The notes below the pieces were generated by a model, which saw only the letters and a program-made list of their open reading frames with translations, made no database searches and had not been told where the DNA came from. A DNA stretch of 64,000 nucleotides, from contig OY294068.1 in assembly GCA_958510875.1 (NCBI GenBank), forward strand, positions 33,522,297 to 33,586,296, given 5' to 3'. Positions within the stretch are counted from its first letter, which is position 1. Every line of letters starts with the position of its first letter. The translations under genes were made by a program, and so were the position numbers. The DNA comes from Endomychus coccineus (taxonomy: Eukaryota > Arthropoda > Insecta > Coleoptera > Endomychidae). Shown here piece by piece: positions 11,513 to 22,209 of the stretch.

Positions 11513-11735
11513 GAATTGTTCGCTGGAGCAATGATATGACGTCATGGATCAAAGTCTGTCATTGTTATTATATCAAAAAGTACAAACTATTTGTGATTTT
11601 GAATGTAATCCTACTGATTCTAGACCTGAAAGATTTGAATAAAAATATGGAAATTTAACTTTTAGCTTCAATATTATTAATCCATATTGAGATCAGAGAG
11701 TAACATTTTTATTTATGGGAACAAACATAAGGTAT
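11513..11735 (+). repeat. dispersed repeat family B, compact copy
   Basis: This block runs from TTCGCTGGAGCAATGATATG to ATGGGAACAAAC and recurs at 12784-13275, where the same sequence is interrupted twice. Shared phrases are AAAAGTACAAACTATTTGT and CTAGACCTGAAAGAT. It is an unidentified, presumably non-autonomous element. The phrase AGCTATGACGTCATG occurs near 16.23 kb, with a near match (CATCATG) at 19.49 kb. Confidence 0.6.
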
Positions 11736-11751
11736 TTCTAGACAAATGAAG

Positions 11752-12250
11752 GACAGCGTATGACAACATTTAATATTAAGGGAGAGATGGAAGAGAGACG
11801 TTTTGATAAGCTAGGCCATTTCATTTGGGACAATGAGAAAGAGATTAGAGACAATTGGTTGGATAATATTGACTGCCATGAAATCAAAAAGGATCCCAAT
11901 TCACAATATAAACTAAATTCAGTAAATGTTGGCTTAGCTGATGAAAGCGATTCTGAACCAGAAGAAAATTTTAATTAAATTAAACAGTATGAAGACATGT
12001 TGGTCTATATGAAACCGGATGAAACTGTTGAGTCAATTTATCGACTTGGGGGTATGTGAATACCTCAAAACATAACTGAATAGGAAATTACTTAGTGTGG
12101 AACGTTTCAGAGGAAGAAGGCAGGTACGTTACCATCAAGCAAGGAAGTGATACATTTGACAGAATAAGCCAATAATGTTCTGACAAATACTGGTAACATG
12201 GATATTTATCAGAAAACCTTTGAAGACATCAACAAGAAGATATGTGAATC
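11752..12250 (+). pseudogene. probable retropseudogene of CD2BP2 (U5 snRNP 52K, insect holn1)
   Basis: The intact part of the frame reads TTFNIKGEMEERRFDKLGHF and KEIRDNWLDNIDC. This resembles the conserved central motif of CD2BP2/Lin1 proteins (ITPFN, EEMEEGHFD, IRDSWLDNIDW), spliceosomal U5-associated factors. After a stop the reading continues YEDMLVYMKPDETVESIYRL and, after more stops, VLTNTGNMDIYQKTFED, which also fits the family order (MLKYMKPGETV; GNMEVYEET). The N-terminus and the GYF domain are missing. There are no introns in the matching stretch, which suggests a processed copy, although no poly(A) tail or target duplication was identified. Confidence 0.7.
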
Positions 12251-12555
12251 CAATTACATACCAAAGAATTTATTATTTTCTTATCAGGGAAATCTATTGA
12301 TATGAAATAATATTGAATATTGTCGAGTGCAACAGAACTATTATAAAATAATGTTAAATCATGGTTCATTAAATAATGACTAATACAATATTTCAACATG
12401 ATAATAGCTACTCAATTTTCAAACTGTATGAGACTTGGCTGAGTGTGTGAACCTTGTGTAAGAATGAAAATCTACTATGAAAACATAATTGATTTGGGTA
12501 GAAATAACTCGATGACTTGATTACAATAAATCATAAATCTGTTTTTTCCATAAAA

Positions 12556-12712
12556 ACGCTAGTCGATATTTCAAATAACAAGGGCGTTATGGAGGTTTCT
12601 GGTGAATACCGGATACCACTTGATAATTGAGATGAATGTCAGATGAAATCTGAAATGTCCAATTTTATTGTGCTTATCAGCATTTTCGATCCTGAGACCA
12701 CTTATCTCTGCT
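12556..12712 (+). repeat. dispersed repeat family C
   Basis: Starts ACGCTAGTCGATATTTCAAA and includes GGATACCACTTGATAATTGA and CTGAGACCACTTAT. Parts recur at 13424-13480 (ACGCTAGTCGACACC) and at 15317-15510, where the same phrases flank about 90 bp of unrelated sequence. No coding content. Confidence 0.55.
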
Positions 12713-12783
12713 TAGGTATATATTACCATAAACGAGAAAAGGGTTCTGTTTGGATTATATAGCAACTGTAGCAAGATATGGCT

Positions 12784-13275
12784 AGTTCGCTGGATCAATG
12801 ATATGACGTCATGAATCAAGGTCAGCCATTGTGGTCAGGTTGACCAGGATTTCATGGTTTTTGAATACAACCACCTATTTGCTACAATAAACTGTGTTAC
12901 AGAAGTATGAGTTCTTCACTTATTATTTCAAAAAGTACAAACTATTTGTAATTTTTAATGTAATTCACAAACTATTGTAGTGTTTATCAAATGTTTGAAG
13001 AACAATAAACTACCTTCTTACTGGTTCTGCTTGAATCGAATACAAATTCAATAAATACATATTTTGGTATTGAATAACAGAAAGACAGAAAGAAGGATGT
13101 ATTTTTCAGGAAGCTCAAGAAGGTTACAAAATGCTTTACTTGACAGATTATTTTAATAAAACTGATCCTAGACCTGAAAGATCTGAATGAAAATATGGAA
13201 ACTTAACTTCCAGCTTCAATATTATTATTACTATTGAGATTAGAAAGTAAGCATTATTATTTATGGAAACAAACA
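12784..13275 (+). repeat. dispersed repeat family B, interrupted copy
   Basis: Second copy of the block at 11513-11735. Extra segments lie at about 12840-12915 and 12970-13150, so either this copy received insertions or the compact copy lost them. Confidence 0.55.
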
Positions 13276-13794
13276 CTCAAAATACTAAAATATGAACAGT
13301 TCATAATTCGCCTATTAATATGGAGGGGTGAGCTTTTGAAAAAGTTTGATGCGCCATCCTATAAAGGATGAAGATAATTCTAAATTATGAAGAATGTTTA
13401 TAGTAACTGTTGAATAATAAAAAACGCTAGTCGACACCTGAAATATCAAGGGAGTTATGGAGGTTTCTCCTGGGACAATTTGTATATCTGAAACTAAAAT
13501 CGTTTTTGAATAGTGATGTAACATGGTACTCTCTTGCTTAAACTCTATAAAACTTTACTTAAGGAATTTACATCATTCCTATTCATCAACATTTAATTAT
13601 CTGTCTGCAGTGTGACCATTTAATTTAGAGAACCATGACACGTTGGATTTTTATTCAATCATTAATTAGCCAGAACAAACGTCAAAAATATCATTGACAC
13701 TTACCCTTTAATTTCACTAGACACTGATGGATTAAAATACTGGAAGGTAAGTGAAGGGATAAACGCTAGTTTTAATCAGAGAAACTCGAACTCA

Positions 13795-14010
13795 ACAGCA
13801 ATAAACTATTTAATGAACAACAATTAAAAGATAATGTTAATAATAATAAAAGAATATAAATGATAATTAAAGATAATAAAAAGAATACTATAATTAACTT
13901 TATTGTTAATATTATAAAATTACTAATAAAAATAATCTAATAATGAACCTAAAGTTAAATAAAATCATTTAGATGATCTAAATCTACTAAACTAAAGAAA
14001 AATGAAACTA
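13795..14010. repeat. AT-rich low-complexity tract
   Basis: Made largely of AATAAT, AATAAA and GATAAT units with almost no G or C. No unit of constant length. Confidence 0.6.
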
Positions 14011-14166
14011 AAATTATTAAAAATGATTTCCCAACCAGGATGAAGTTAGGGAATTCAAAACCTACGAACTGATTAAAATATATTATTAACTCGAACTTGA
14101 ATATAACTGAACTCTGATTTTTAGCGAAAATACCCTCTTACCTAGAAAACACTCTGACCTTCTCGG

Positions 14167-14538
14167 CTATGGTAACATATCACCCACGTTGAAACGAGTG
14201 GGAAACTGATTTTTGTGTTTATTTAAGAAATTCATCCAATATTTCCCACGATAAAATGTGTTATTGGTGAGAAACAGAAAACATGTGGTTAACCCCAATG
14301 AGTTCTTATTACTTTGATATCTTGATTTTACATGAAATTTCAATTTACTAAGAATGATTTTGTTTTTAAATATTGGAAATAACCTGTACATAACCCTCAT
14401 TACAGTGATATCAATGGAAAGTCGAGTAACATTCAAATTGTAGAGCAGTTTATAATGAATTATTCGATAGAGGGTAAGCAATGTTACTAGATTATTAGAA
14501 CTCAAAGCGATTTCTGTTACAGGAAAGCTTATACGCAA
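14167..14538 (-). other. 123-codon open frame of unknown nature
   Basis: One of the longest uninterrupted non-repeat frames in the intron. The predicted protein is rich in Leu, Ile, Asn and Lys and has no motif I recognise. AT-rich DNA can produce such frames by chance. I see no splice or promoter signal tied to it, so I do not call it a gene. Confidence 0.2.
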
Positions 14539-15316
14539 CGAATTTCAAATGGTAAACATGGTATTTGTAAAATTGACGTTGTAGCAGGTTGATTGAAACG
14601 TGATGGGAATGGCGATCGGTAATGCTTTGAATTGATATTGATAAAAGAATTCATTCAATTTTCATTTCATGCATGTACGATTTATAGAGTAAATAATAAT
14701 TATTGCATGATCCACTATATGTGTTTACTGCTCTGAATACAATAAATCAAGCATGAAACCATTGTTAATAATACATGATCATGATTAACTCCATTGAACA
14801 TCATCGTTAGTGTACTATGCTCAGGATATGCGATAGTTGCAAGAATTCTCAGGATAATATGATGTGTTCACTGAGAAACAGTAGGATAATATCTACGAGA
14901 CTCCATCCATAATACGTAACTAATTAGATGTTCGGTGGTGGTTGATAAATTGGCATTCGACGTTCATCCCGTAGATTTGGAGTATCATATAATTTAGTAG
15001 GGAGTTCCATATTCAAGTGATGAGAATTCCTTATCTTTCTGGAGAACACCAAAAACCTTGATTAGTCAATATATCAGAATTAAATCTCAATTTTGTTATC
15101 ATCCTATCGAATTCTATCGACATTCTCGGTTTACTCCTCTGTAACCCGTTTTTAATTTAACTGGAGCAATCAATTTCATCCTCAAAGTCACTATTTTTCC
15201 CCATTTCCCCTAAGCGACCTGAGAAATATCTTTGGATGAATACTTCTTATCATCAAAAACTTCCTCGCTCCTTCATCTCTATTATGGTTATTCTGAAAAG
15301 CTTCAACTGTCCTGTT

Positions 15317-15510
15317 TCTGGTGAATACTGGATACCACTTGATAATTGAGAAGAATGTTGAGTCATAAATGAACATTTTGTTCAGGAAAGCAGAAGAGAA
15401 GGTCTATGGAATTCGTGCATGATTGCTTCAACTTCAGACTCCTTTAAGATTAGATGGAATAATATGAAATGTCCAATTTTATTATATCACCGTTTTCGAT
15501 CCCTGAGACC
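15317..15510 (+). repeat. dispersed repeat family C, second copy
   Basis: Contains GGATACCACTTGATAATTGA, then extra sequence, then ATGAAATGTCCAATTTTATT and CCTGAGACCACTTAT, in the same order as the copy at 12.6 kb. Confidence 0.55.
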
Positions 15511-15519
15511 ACTTATACT

Positions 15520-16370
15520 AACATATCAGTCTTAAGATGAGGACGAAAGTCAGAAATGGAAAATAGCATATTCATTTGCTTTAGAAAATTGTTATTTTGA
15601 AGAAGCCAGGTTCTGCTATTGTATAAAAACTGAGCCTCTGGACTAGGTTCCGCGAATAAAATCCAAATCACGCTAGATCGTTGGTTCGTTATGGCGGAGG
15701 AGCCGGATTAGATTCATTTTTGGAGTGAAAACTTCTTTAGGCGCGTTGGGCTATTTTAGATGAGGGGTAAAACCAAGAGTCCGCCACGTCCCGTCACGGT
15801 GTAGCTATATATATGAAGTATGATGTATACTGCTTTCATTTACATCGATGTAAATATCAATAAATAATATGTTTTGAAAATAAAATAATGTGTATTTATT
15901 ACAAAGGCTATCGGGCTACATTCATACTCTTCATAGGGATTGTACCGTCCATTATACCTTTTTTATTATTAAATATGAAAATGTATATAATTGTTGATTG
16001 AAATGCTGACAGTTGTAAAAACTAAAGAAAAACTAATTATATTGATTTTGTAATTTCGGATGCTACAATAATTTAAAGATAACATAAAATAAATTGGTTA
16101 CTTCATAATGTCAGTTTTCACTTCTGTCAGCAGAGCTCGGTGACTGCCCGTTTTTAAATTTATTATTAAGTACTAAGAGTTCAATGAGTAATTTTAATGT
16201 ATGACAAATAAATAAACAATGAACTATGTCAGTTAGCTATGACGTCATGTTGTGAAATGGGAGCCTGGACTCAAGTTAGTTGGTGAAATCATCCATCAGT
16301 TTCATTTTAAATTGTCGTGCAAAATGAGAAACTTTCACCATGCGCTGACTCCATGTTGAAGAGTTATTAT
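15520..16370. other. intronic sequence, no gene
   Basis: No exon or transposase seen. The phrase TATGGCGGAGGAGCCGG near 15.69 kb resembles a phrase in the 498-bp array at 18.2-19.6 kb, so part of this stretch is probably a decayed copy of that repeat. Confidence 0.4.
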
Positions 16371-16375
16371 AAATA

Positions 16376-16498
16376 AGAAATAATCACCCTTATCCGCTGA
16401 AAATACTGTTAAAATCCTGAGGAACTTTCGATTACCAAGTAATCGTCAAGTCCGCCGTACTATAACAGTGTTTTAGTGGGTAAGGGTGATTATTTCTA
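16376..16498. repeat. hairpin repeat enclosing hammerhead-like motif
   Basis: Left arm AGAAATAATCACCCTTATCC through ACTGTT and right arm AACAGTGTTTTAGTGGGTAA through ATTATTTCT are inverted copies of about 35 bases. They flank a core resembling the PLE 3' motifs at 8.8 and 32.6 kb (GGTAATC then GAAAG on the minus strand). In hammerhead terms the arms are an extended stem I. No PLE coding sequence is next to it, so it is a solo terminal unit. Confidence 0.6.
16412..16455 (-). ncRNA. degenerate hammerhead-like core
   Basis: Minus strand: CTTGACGA in place of CTGATGA, a perfect hairpin GATTAC/GTAATC with loop TTG, then GAAAG and TTCCTC. The first box is altered, so activity is unlikely. Confidence 0.4.
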
Positions 16499-16499
16499 T

Positions 16500-17510
16500 T
16501 TTTTCGTTGATGCAACATTTCTTAAAGAAACTCCAAAGATCCATATTGTATTATTGTTATTGTATCGAAACAATTCTAACCTTCATTTATTCTGACAGTT
16601 CAACTATTCACATCATTCTATTACACCTCAGAGTGAACACAGAAGAAAGACTGCATCTTTACACTTCGATGACGTAACTTGAATCTTAAAATGAGAATTT
16701 CGGACTTTCGCTGGTTGAATATATGGGTATGATATGAATTCATAAATAAAAAACATGGTTGACTTTACGGTTCAATAAAATATAATAACCTATGACTTCA
16801 TGGCAAACGGATCGTCATATAAAAATCACGATGCTATAGCAATGGGATCGTCAGGTGCCAGGTTATATAGGGATTGTGATTGCTGGTGGTGTGGTAAGAT
16901 GCAAATTATATGATTGTAGGGTTTGTGGGCTTATTGGGATAATACTTACACATGTAACAACGGTTCATAATATAGAACTAATTCAGAACTGCCTAATCTT
17001 AACTTCTTTAATCATTAATTATGATTCTAAAATTCTATCCTATCCTGCCTATGACAACTCTACCCTAAACTATAAATACTCCTCCTTCCTTAACCTCATT
17101 CATTAATGTTATTACGTCCTTCCATAATATTCATTCATATCGATGTTGACATGAATGATGTATCAGGAATAAGCTAATCTTGCTAACGGTGCATTATAAC
17201 ACATGTGGTTCACTCTGTATGTTATATCAATCTCATTATATAATTTGTTGATGTAACATGTAAACAATTAAACAAATGGGGAATGTTCGAAAATTACCTA
17301 ATTTATTGAAGATACACCCTTATTGCCTTTCCATTATAAAAATACTATAATTCCATTCGAAAAACTGGAGATATATGTCAAAAATAGAACTAGAAACGGG
17401 GATACTGCAGCTTTTACAATGCAGTTCCCATTTTACTACTCTAAAGCGTAGGATTTTATTCATATACGATCAATAGGAACGGCGCAATGCTCACAGTGGA
17501 TTACGGATAC
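16500..17510. other. intronic sequence, nothing recognised
   Basis: Short open frames at 16.49 and 16.86 kb show no recognisable family. Confidence 0.45.
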
Positions 17511-17511
17511 A

Positions 17512-17666
<155 letters not shown>

Positions 17667-17670
17667 TCGA

Positions 17671-17995
17671 CAGGACGATGACGCGTTGTGCCCGACGTGC
17701 CAACCAGTACCCGAAGACGCAGAGCAAGTTATCTGCCATTGGACCGCACGAGATCTTCCAAGGAAATCCAGAGTAGCAGTTGTCCTCGGAGAATATGATT
17801 GAGGAGATGCTTGAGTCACAGACCACCTGGAGTGCAGTTTCTGACTTTGGGGCCACCGTATTGAAGGAGCTCAGACGTATAGACAACGAGAGAAGAGACC
17901 AATACGTGGCGTAGAAGTAGACGGTGAACAGCTAGACCAAGGAAGGGTGCATAACGCCATTAAGTCCCTCGCGAAGTGATGCCTAAAAAATACAA
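17671..17995 (+). mobile_element. R1-clade LINE 3' end
   Basis: Reads ALCPTCQPVPEDAEQVICHW, the terminal cysteine/histidine motif that closes R1-clade ORF2, then after a small shift MLESQTTWSAVSDFGATVLK and ELRRIDNERRDQYVA before a stop. The 3' UTR ends in CA-rich sequence. The upstream part of the element is replaced by the (CA)n tract. Confidence 0.7.
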
Positions 17996-18237
17996 ACACA
18001 CAAACACACAGACATCATGTCAAAAATAGACTAGATAGATTCAGCAATGGTCAAAACGAATAAATTTGTTTTGGGCCGATGACAATACCTACTTTCCTTA
18101 CACTATATCCTATGTATAGCGAGGGAAGTGAAAAACATCCAAATTGATAAATCCATTGCGTTCATTATCGAGATCATGATGATTTTCACCTATCGTTAGA
18201 CCAACTATTTTGTCTAGCATAAATAAAGCGTCCAAAG

Positions 18238-19600
18238 TCTTTAAGAAAGTGAAGTCTGCCAATTGTGATGAATCATATTTACTGCAGGAAAAGATAAATT
18301 TGTGTCACATCCCTGATATCATATTGGAGTAAGTAATATATGTTCGCATTATCCGTGAGAGTAAGGTATTGGAACTGGGTTTGGTGAATAGAAACAAACT
18401 TACTCCAGATTTCATCATTGATTCGTTGTGGCGGAGGAAGAAGATTATACGGGTTTGTATTTGATATCGCTTCCTCTGCTCTCTGTTAGCTGATAACTTC
18501 ATCTGATAAGATACAAGCCTGACTTAAGCTAGTTTGCGATTTTATTGATCGAACTTGCTTTCGATTTTCCACCATAGTGGGAAACGGTTAGTATGTGAAG
18601 GCTACAAAAATAACACCAATAATTCTAGACTCAGATTGTCAAGTTTAGTGCTCTTAATATTCATATTGATATGCTCGTCCTTGATAGCTGGAATAACCAT
18701 TTTTTAAAGTAAGAATTAAAAGCAGAATTGTGCAACTTGGAAATAACTTGTAAATTACCAACTGAAATAATCCCTATCTACTGCAGGAACAGATGAACTC
18801 GTGTCACATTCTGATATCAGATGGGAGTGAGTAAAATAAGTTCGAATCATATGTAAGTGTAGGGTATCAGAACTGGTTTTGCTGAATAGCAACGAACTTA
18901 CGCCACATTTCATCATTGATTCGTTATGGCGAAGGAGAAGGATTATATGGGTTTGTATTTGATATCGCTTCCTCTGCTCTCTGTTAGCTGGTAACTTCAT
19001 TTGATAAGATACAAATCTGACATAAGCTAGTTTGCAATTTTATTGATCGAACTTGCTTTCGATTTTCCACCATAGTGGGAAATGTTTAGTATGTGCAGGC
19101 GACAAAAATAACACCAATAATTCTAAACTCAGATTGACAGTTTTAGTGCTCTCAATATTTATTTTGATATGGTCGTTCTCAATTGCTGCAATAACTATTT
19201 TTTGAAGTAAGAATTGAAAGCAGAAATGTGCAACTTGGAAATAACTTGTAAAATACCAACTGAAATAATCCCTATTCACTGCAGGAACAGATGAACTCGT
19301 GTCACATTTTGATATCAGATGGAAGTGAGTAAAATAAGTTCAAATCATATGTAAGTGTAGGGTATCAGAACTGGTTTTGCTGAATAGAAACGAACTTACG
19401 CCAGATTTCATCGTTGATTCGTTCTGACGGAGGAGCAAGATTAGATTAGTTTGTATTTGATATCGTTTTCTCCGATATCAGTTAGCTATGACATCATGTA
19501 ATAAGATGGAAGCTTAGACATAAGCTTTTTCGTTGATTATGTTTGTTTTCCATTTTCTAAGAAAGTGGCAAATGTTTACCACATGCATCATTGATTCAAC
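18238..19600. repeat. tandem array, period about 498 bp, 2.6 units
   Basis: The landmark CTGCAGGAA occurs at 18282, 18781 and 19279. Each unit also carries GAATAG(A/C)AAC(A/G)AACTTAC, GATTCGTT(G/A)TGGCG and TTGCTTTCGATTTTCCACCA. Units 2 and 3 are more alike than either is to unit 1; unit 3 diverges and stops near 19.6 kb. Parallel minus-strand frames of 65 and 81 codons reflect the repetition, not a proven gene. Confidence 0.8.
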
Positions 19601-19604
19601 ATTG

Positions 19605-20160
19605 GAATTTCTACATTCATTTCAATGCAGTATATATTCATATAACATTCACCTCTATTCATAGCTAAGCCAAAGCCGACTCTAGCAGTAGCCAGAAACT
19701 AAGCTAAAACTGGCAACACTGGGTAGTTCTACAATGTTCTATTATTGATATGGTGACATGTAACATGTCCCTCTTTCAACGGAATAGTTTACCCATTTGG
19801 AACAATATCTTTAAAGTGACATTAGTTTTGTGAAGTTTAAGTTTGTGTAAAGTGTTTGATATCAATAATTAGTGAGTATATTGTGATGTTAATTCTTTTG
19901 TTCCTGTAAGTGAGGTTATATAAAATTGTGAAATTTACTAAGTATTGAGGGATAAGTCAAACTTCTGAATTTTATTGATCGATCATGAAATAAATTATTT
20001 CTAAGTAGACGTTTTCAAATACATATTTATATGTTCGCTCAGTAATGTATCAGATTTTCAATTATTTTTAATTGAAACTAATGCGATAAAGACGCTCAGT
20101 GTCATTGTCAGTCAATTGGTTCAAGAAATCTCAGGCAATAGTGACTTGAATTAGTTTTTA
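19605..20160. other. intronic sequence, nothing recognised
   Basis: No gene or transposase seen. Confidence 0.45.
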
Positions 20161-20162
20161 AA

Positions 20163-20206
20163 TGTCTTCTGATGATGGTCGTGAGACCGATACGTACCTA
20201 AAGGTG
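20163..20206 (+). ncRNA. hammerhead-like motif (GGTC/GACC stem II class)
   Basis: TGTCTT, the box CTGATGA, an extra T, a perfect stem GGTC/GACC with loop GTGA, then GATAC (normally GAAAC), GTACCTA and AAGGTG. It is the same class as the motif at 27722 on the other strand. The altered GAAAC box predicts no activity. Confidence 0.45.
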
Positions 20207-20399
20207 AAAACATAGTTGACATATGTGAATCATTTCCCAATAATTCAATCTCTTTGAAATCACAGCTTCAAAACAAGAAAATTTCGTAACATTCAGGAAA
20301 ATGGAAACGGATGTATGAGCATGACAGTTTCTGATTTTCTTAGAAAACCATGAGATCTATTTTATGGTTCTAGGTAAGTTCCTCGAAAACAATTCTTTG

Positions 20400-22205
20400 A
20401 AGAACAGTCCTTCAAAAATCTATTCTTCAAAGAACAGTTCTCCGAAGATAAAATTCTGACATGAAACATTCAAGTAAAGGACAATTCCTTCTTAGGTAAG
20501 TATTAATACTAATTTATGGAAAGAACTGTGTCAATAACAAGTGATTATTTACCCCGATAACAATGAGTAATCATTTAATTTAATTGATTTGTATATCAAG
20601 GGTGATTAGAAATCACCACTTGCTTCGAATATTGAAAAGGACAGCTTGGAGATAATGAGAGGTAAGTATCAATACTAATCTATGGATGACAATGAATAAT
20701 TAATGCCGGTTAGACATATAGAAAAGGCTTTTCAAATATTTTTCCTCTCATAGTTTCCCCGCGAGACACATCGTTGACATCGATAAGCTGAAGATAGAGT
20801 TTACATCAAGCGAAAAAGGCAACCCAAAATTGGTCCTCGACGGATACCCATTTGTAGAAGTCAAACAAGTGAATACAAAAACCGATTTGAAACCAGGAAA
20901 AAGAGTTGCAGAGGTCGAGCCATTACCGAAGGAGGACAGTTATATGTACAAGAAAGCATAATCACGCTGCAAACGCTCCAAGTGTAGAGGTATCAAAACT
21001 AATGAAGCGGATACGAGCCACAGCAGCCACTTCAACATATACTCCGCACTATATTGTGTTTTCATTGTCTGGCACAGTCAGTAGCTGTTGTGCAGGACAA
21101 ATTCCATCCGTTAGTCGCATGAAAAGGATAATAAGGAAAGTACGAAGAAGAAACGATGATGAAGCAGTTCAGCCTCAATCACGAACATACATAATTCTAC
21201 CCGAGTTATATACACAAACGATGAAAGGCGAAAATGTTATGATGCATGACTCAAGGCTTACTGAAGACCGATTATTGATTCTTGCAACTGCATAGTCCCT
21301 GAGGTGTTCGCCCAATTATATACAGTTCATGGATTGACGGGAAACATTTCAATTCCTTTGATCTATACACTATTGCCGGACAATACTGAATAATCTTACT
21401 CAAGAGTTATACAACAGATAATGGAAAGATGTCTGAACGCCAGACCCTCCAGCGTAATGATTGACTTTGAATGAGCAGCGTTCAAGGCATCGACTACGAG
21501 CCTTCCGGAAAGTCGGGTTTGTGGGTGCTCCTCTCATTTTAACCAGTGTCTCTACAAAAAACTACAGCAAGAGGGACTTAAGAGAAAGTATGACAGAGAT
21601 GCAGATTTTGCTCTGAAAATAAGATTGTTAAACGCTTCAGCCCTTGTGCCGTTACAATATCTAGAAGAAGCATTTCAGTTGCTGGTGGATAGTGACTTCA
21701 CTGTTTCGCGGATACCTAGTTGGAACGACCCACGAGACAGCAACGTCGGCGGGATCAACTATTTCCACACACTATGTGGATTGTTATAATACAGTTTTCA
21801 GTGGATCGTCCAAGACAAATAATGCTGTAAAAGGTGAGCATACAAGTTTCGATGCCCAGTTATCTGCCAGTCACCTCAACATTTGGAAGTTCACTGATGC
21901 AATTAAAAGAGAACAGGGACAAAATGAAGTGGAAATAGAACAATATATATCAGGCGAACCATCAGTGTCCTCAAAAAGAAAATACCGAGACACTGAGGAA
22001 AGACACTAATATACTAGAATATGTAGAAGTATTGCACACAATATCAATTGTTCACAACAAAGGACTTTTGTATTCATGCCGCTTGTGTTGTTTAATTCAT
22101 TCATATTTTATAGTCGTATCCAGCCTTTCGTGGCTTAACATTATTTCCCGAAGAAATTTATCTTCGAAGAACTATCCTTTGAAAAATAGTTTTTTGAAGA
22201 AAGTG
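20400..22205 (+). mobile_element. MULE-type DNA transposon with FLYWCH domain (Phantom-like), decayed
   Basis: Inverted terminal repeats are visible: CTTCAAAAATCTATTCTTCA with CCGAAGATAAAATTC on the left (20410-20457), and the matching complement at about 22149-22197. Inside, the N-terminal FLYWCH zinc-binding domain reads EFTSSEKGNPKLVLDGYPFV and later RKHNHAANAPSVEVSK. Further on, after frameshifts, come SSHFNQCLYKKLQQEGLKRK, YDRDADFALKIRLLNASALV and a C-terminal TNNAVKGEHTSFDAQLSASH, as in MULE transposases. At least four frameshifts or stops kill it. Phantom elements are MULE relatives with this domain layout; I assign that name tentatively. Confidence 0.75.
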
Positions 22206-22209
22206 TAAG

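Noticed and set aside
14167..14538. 123-codon minus-strand frame as a possible gene
   Set aside because: No recognisable domain, AT-biased composition and no splice or promoter context; kept only as an unassigned frame.
15793..15920. Possible small LTR (TGTAGC ... GCTACA with AATAAA inside)
   Set aside because: Only about 128 bp, no target duplication, no primer-binding site or second copy seen.
18305..19279. Parallel minus-strand frames beginning MKLSANREQRKR and MKLPANREQRKR as a small gene family
   Set aside because: Similarity follows from the 498-bp tandem repeat; frames end differently and no domain is evident.
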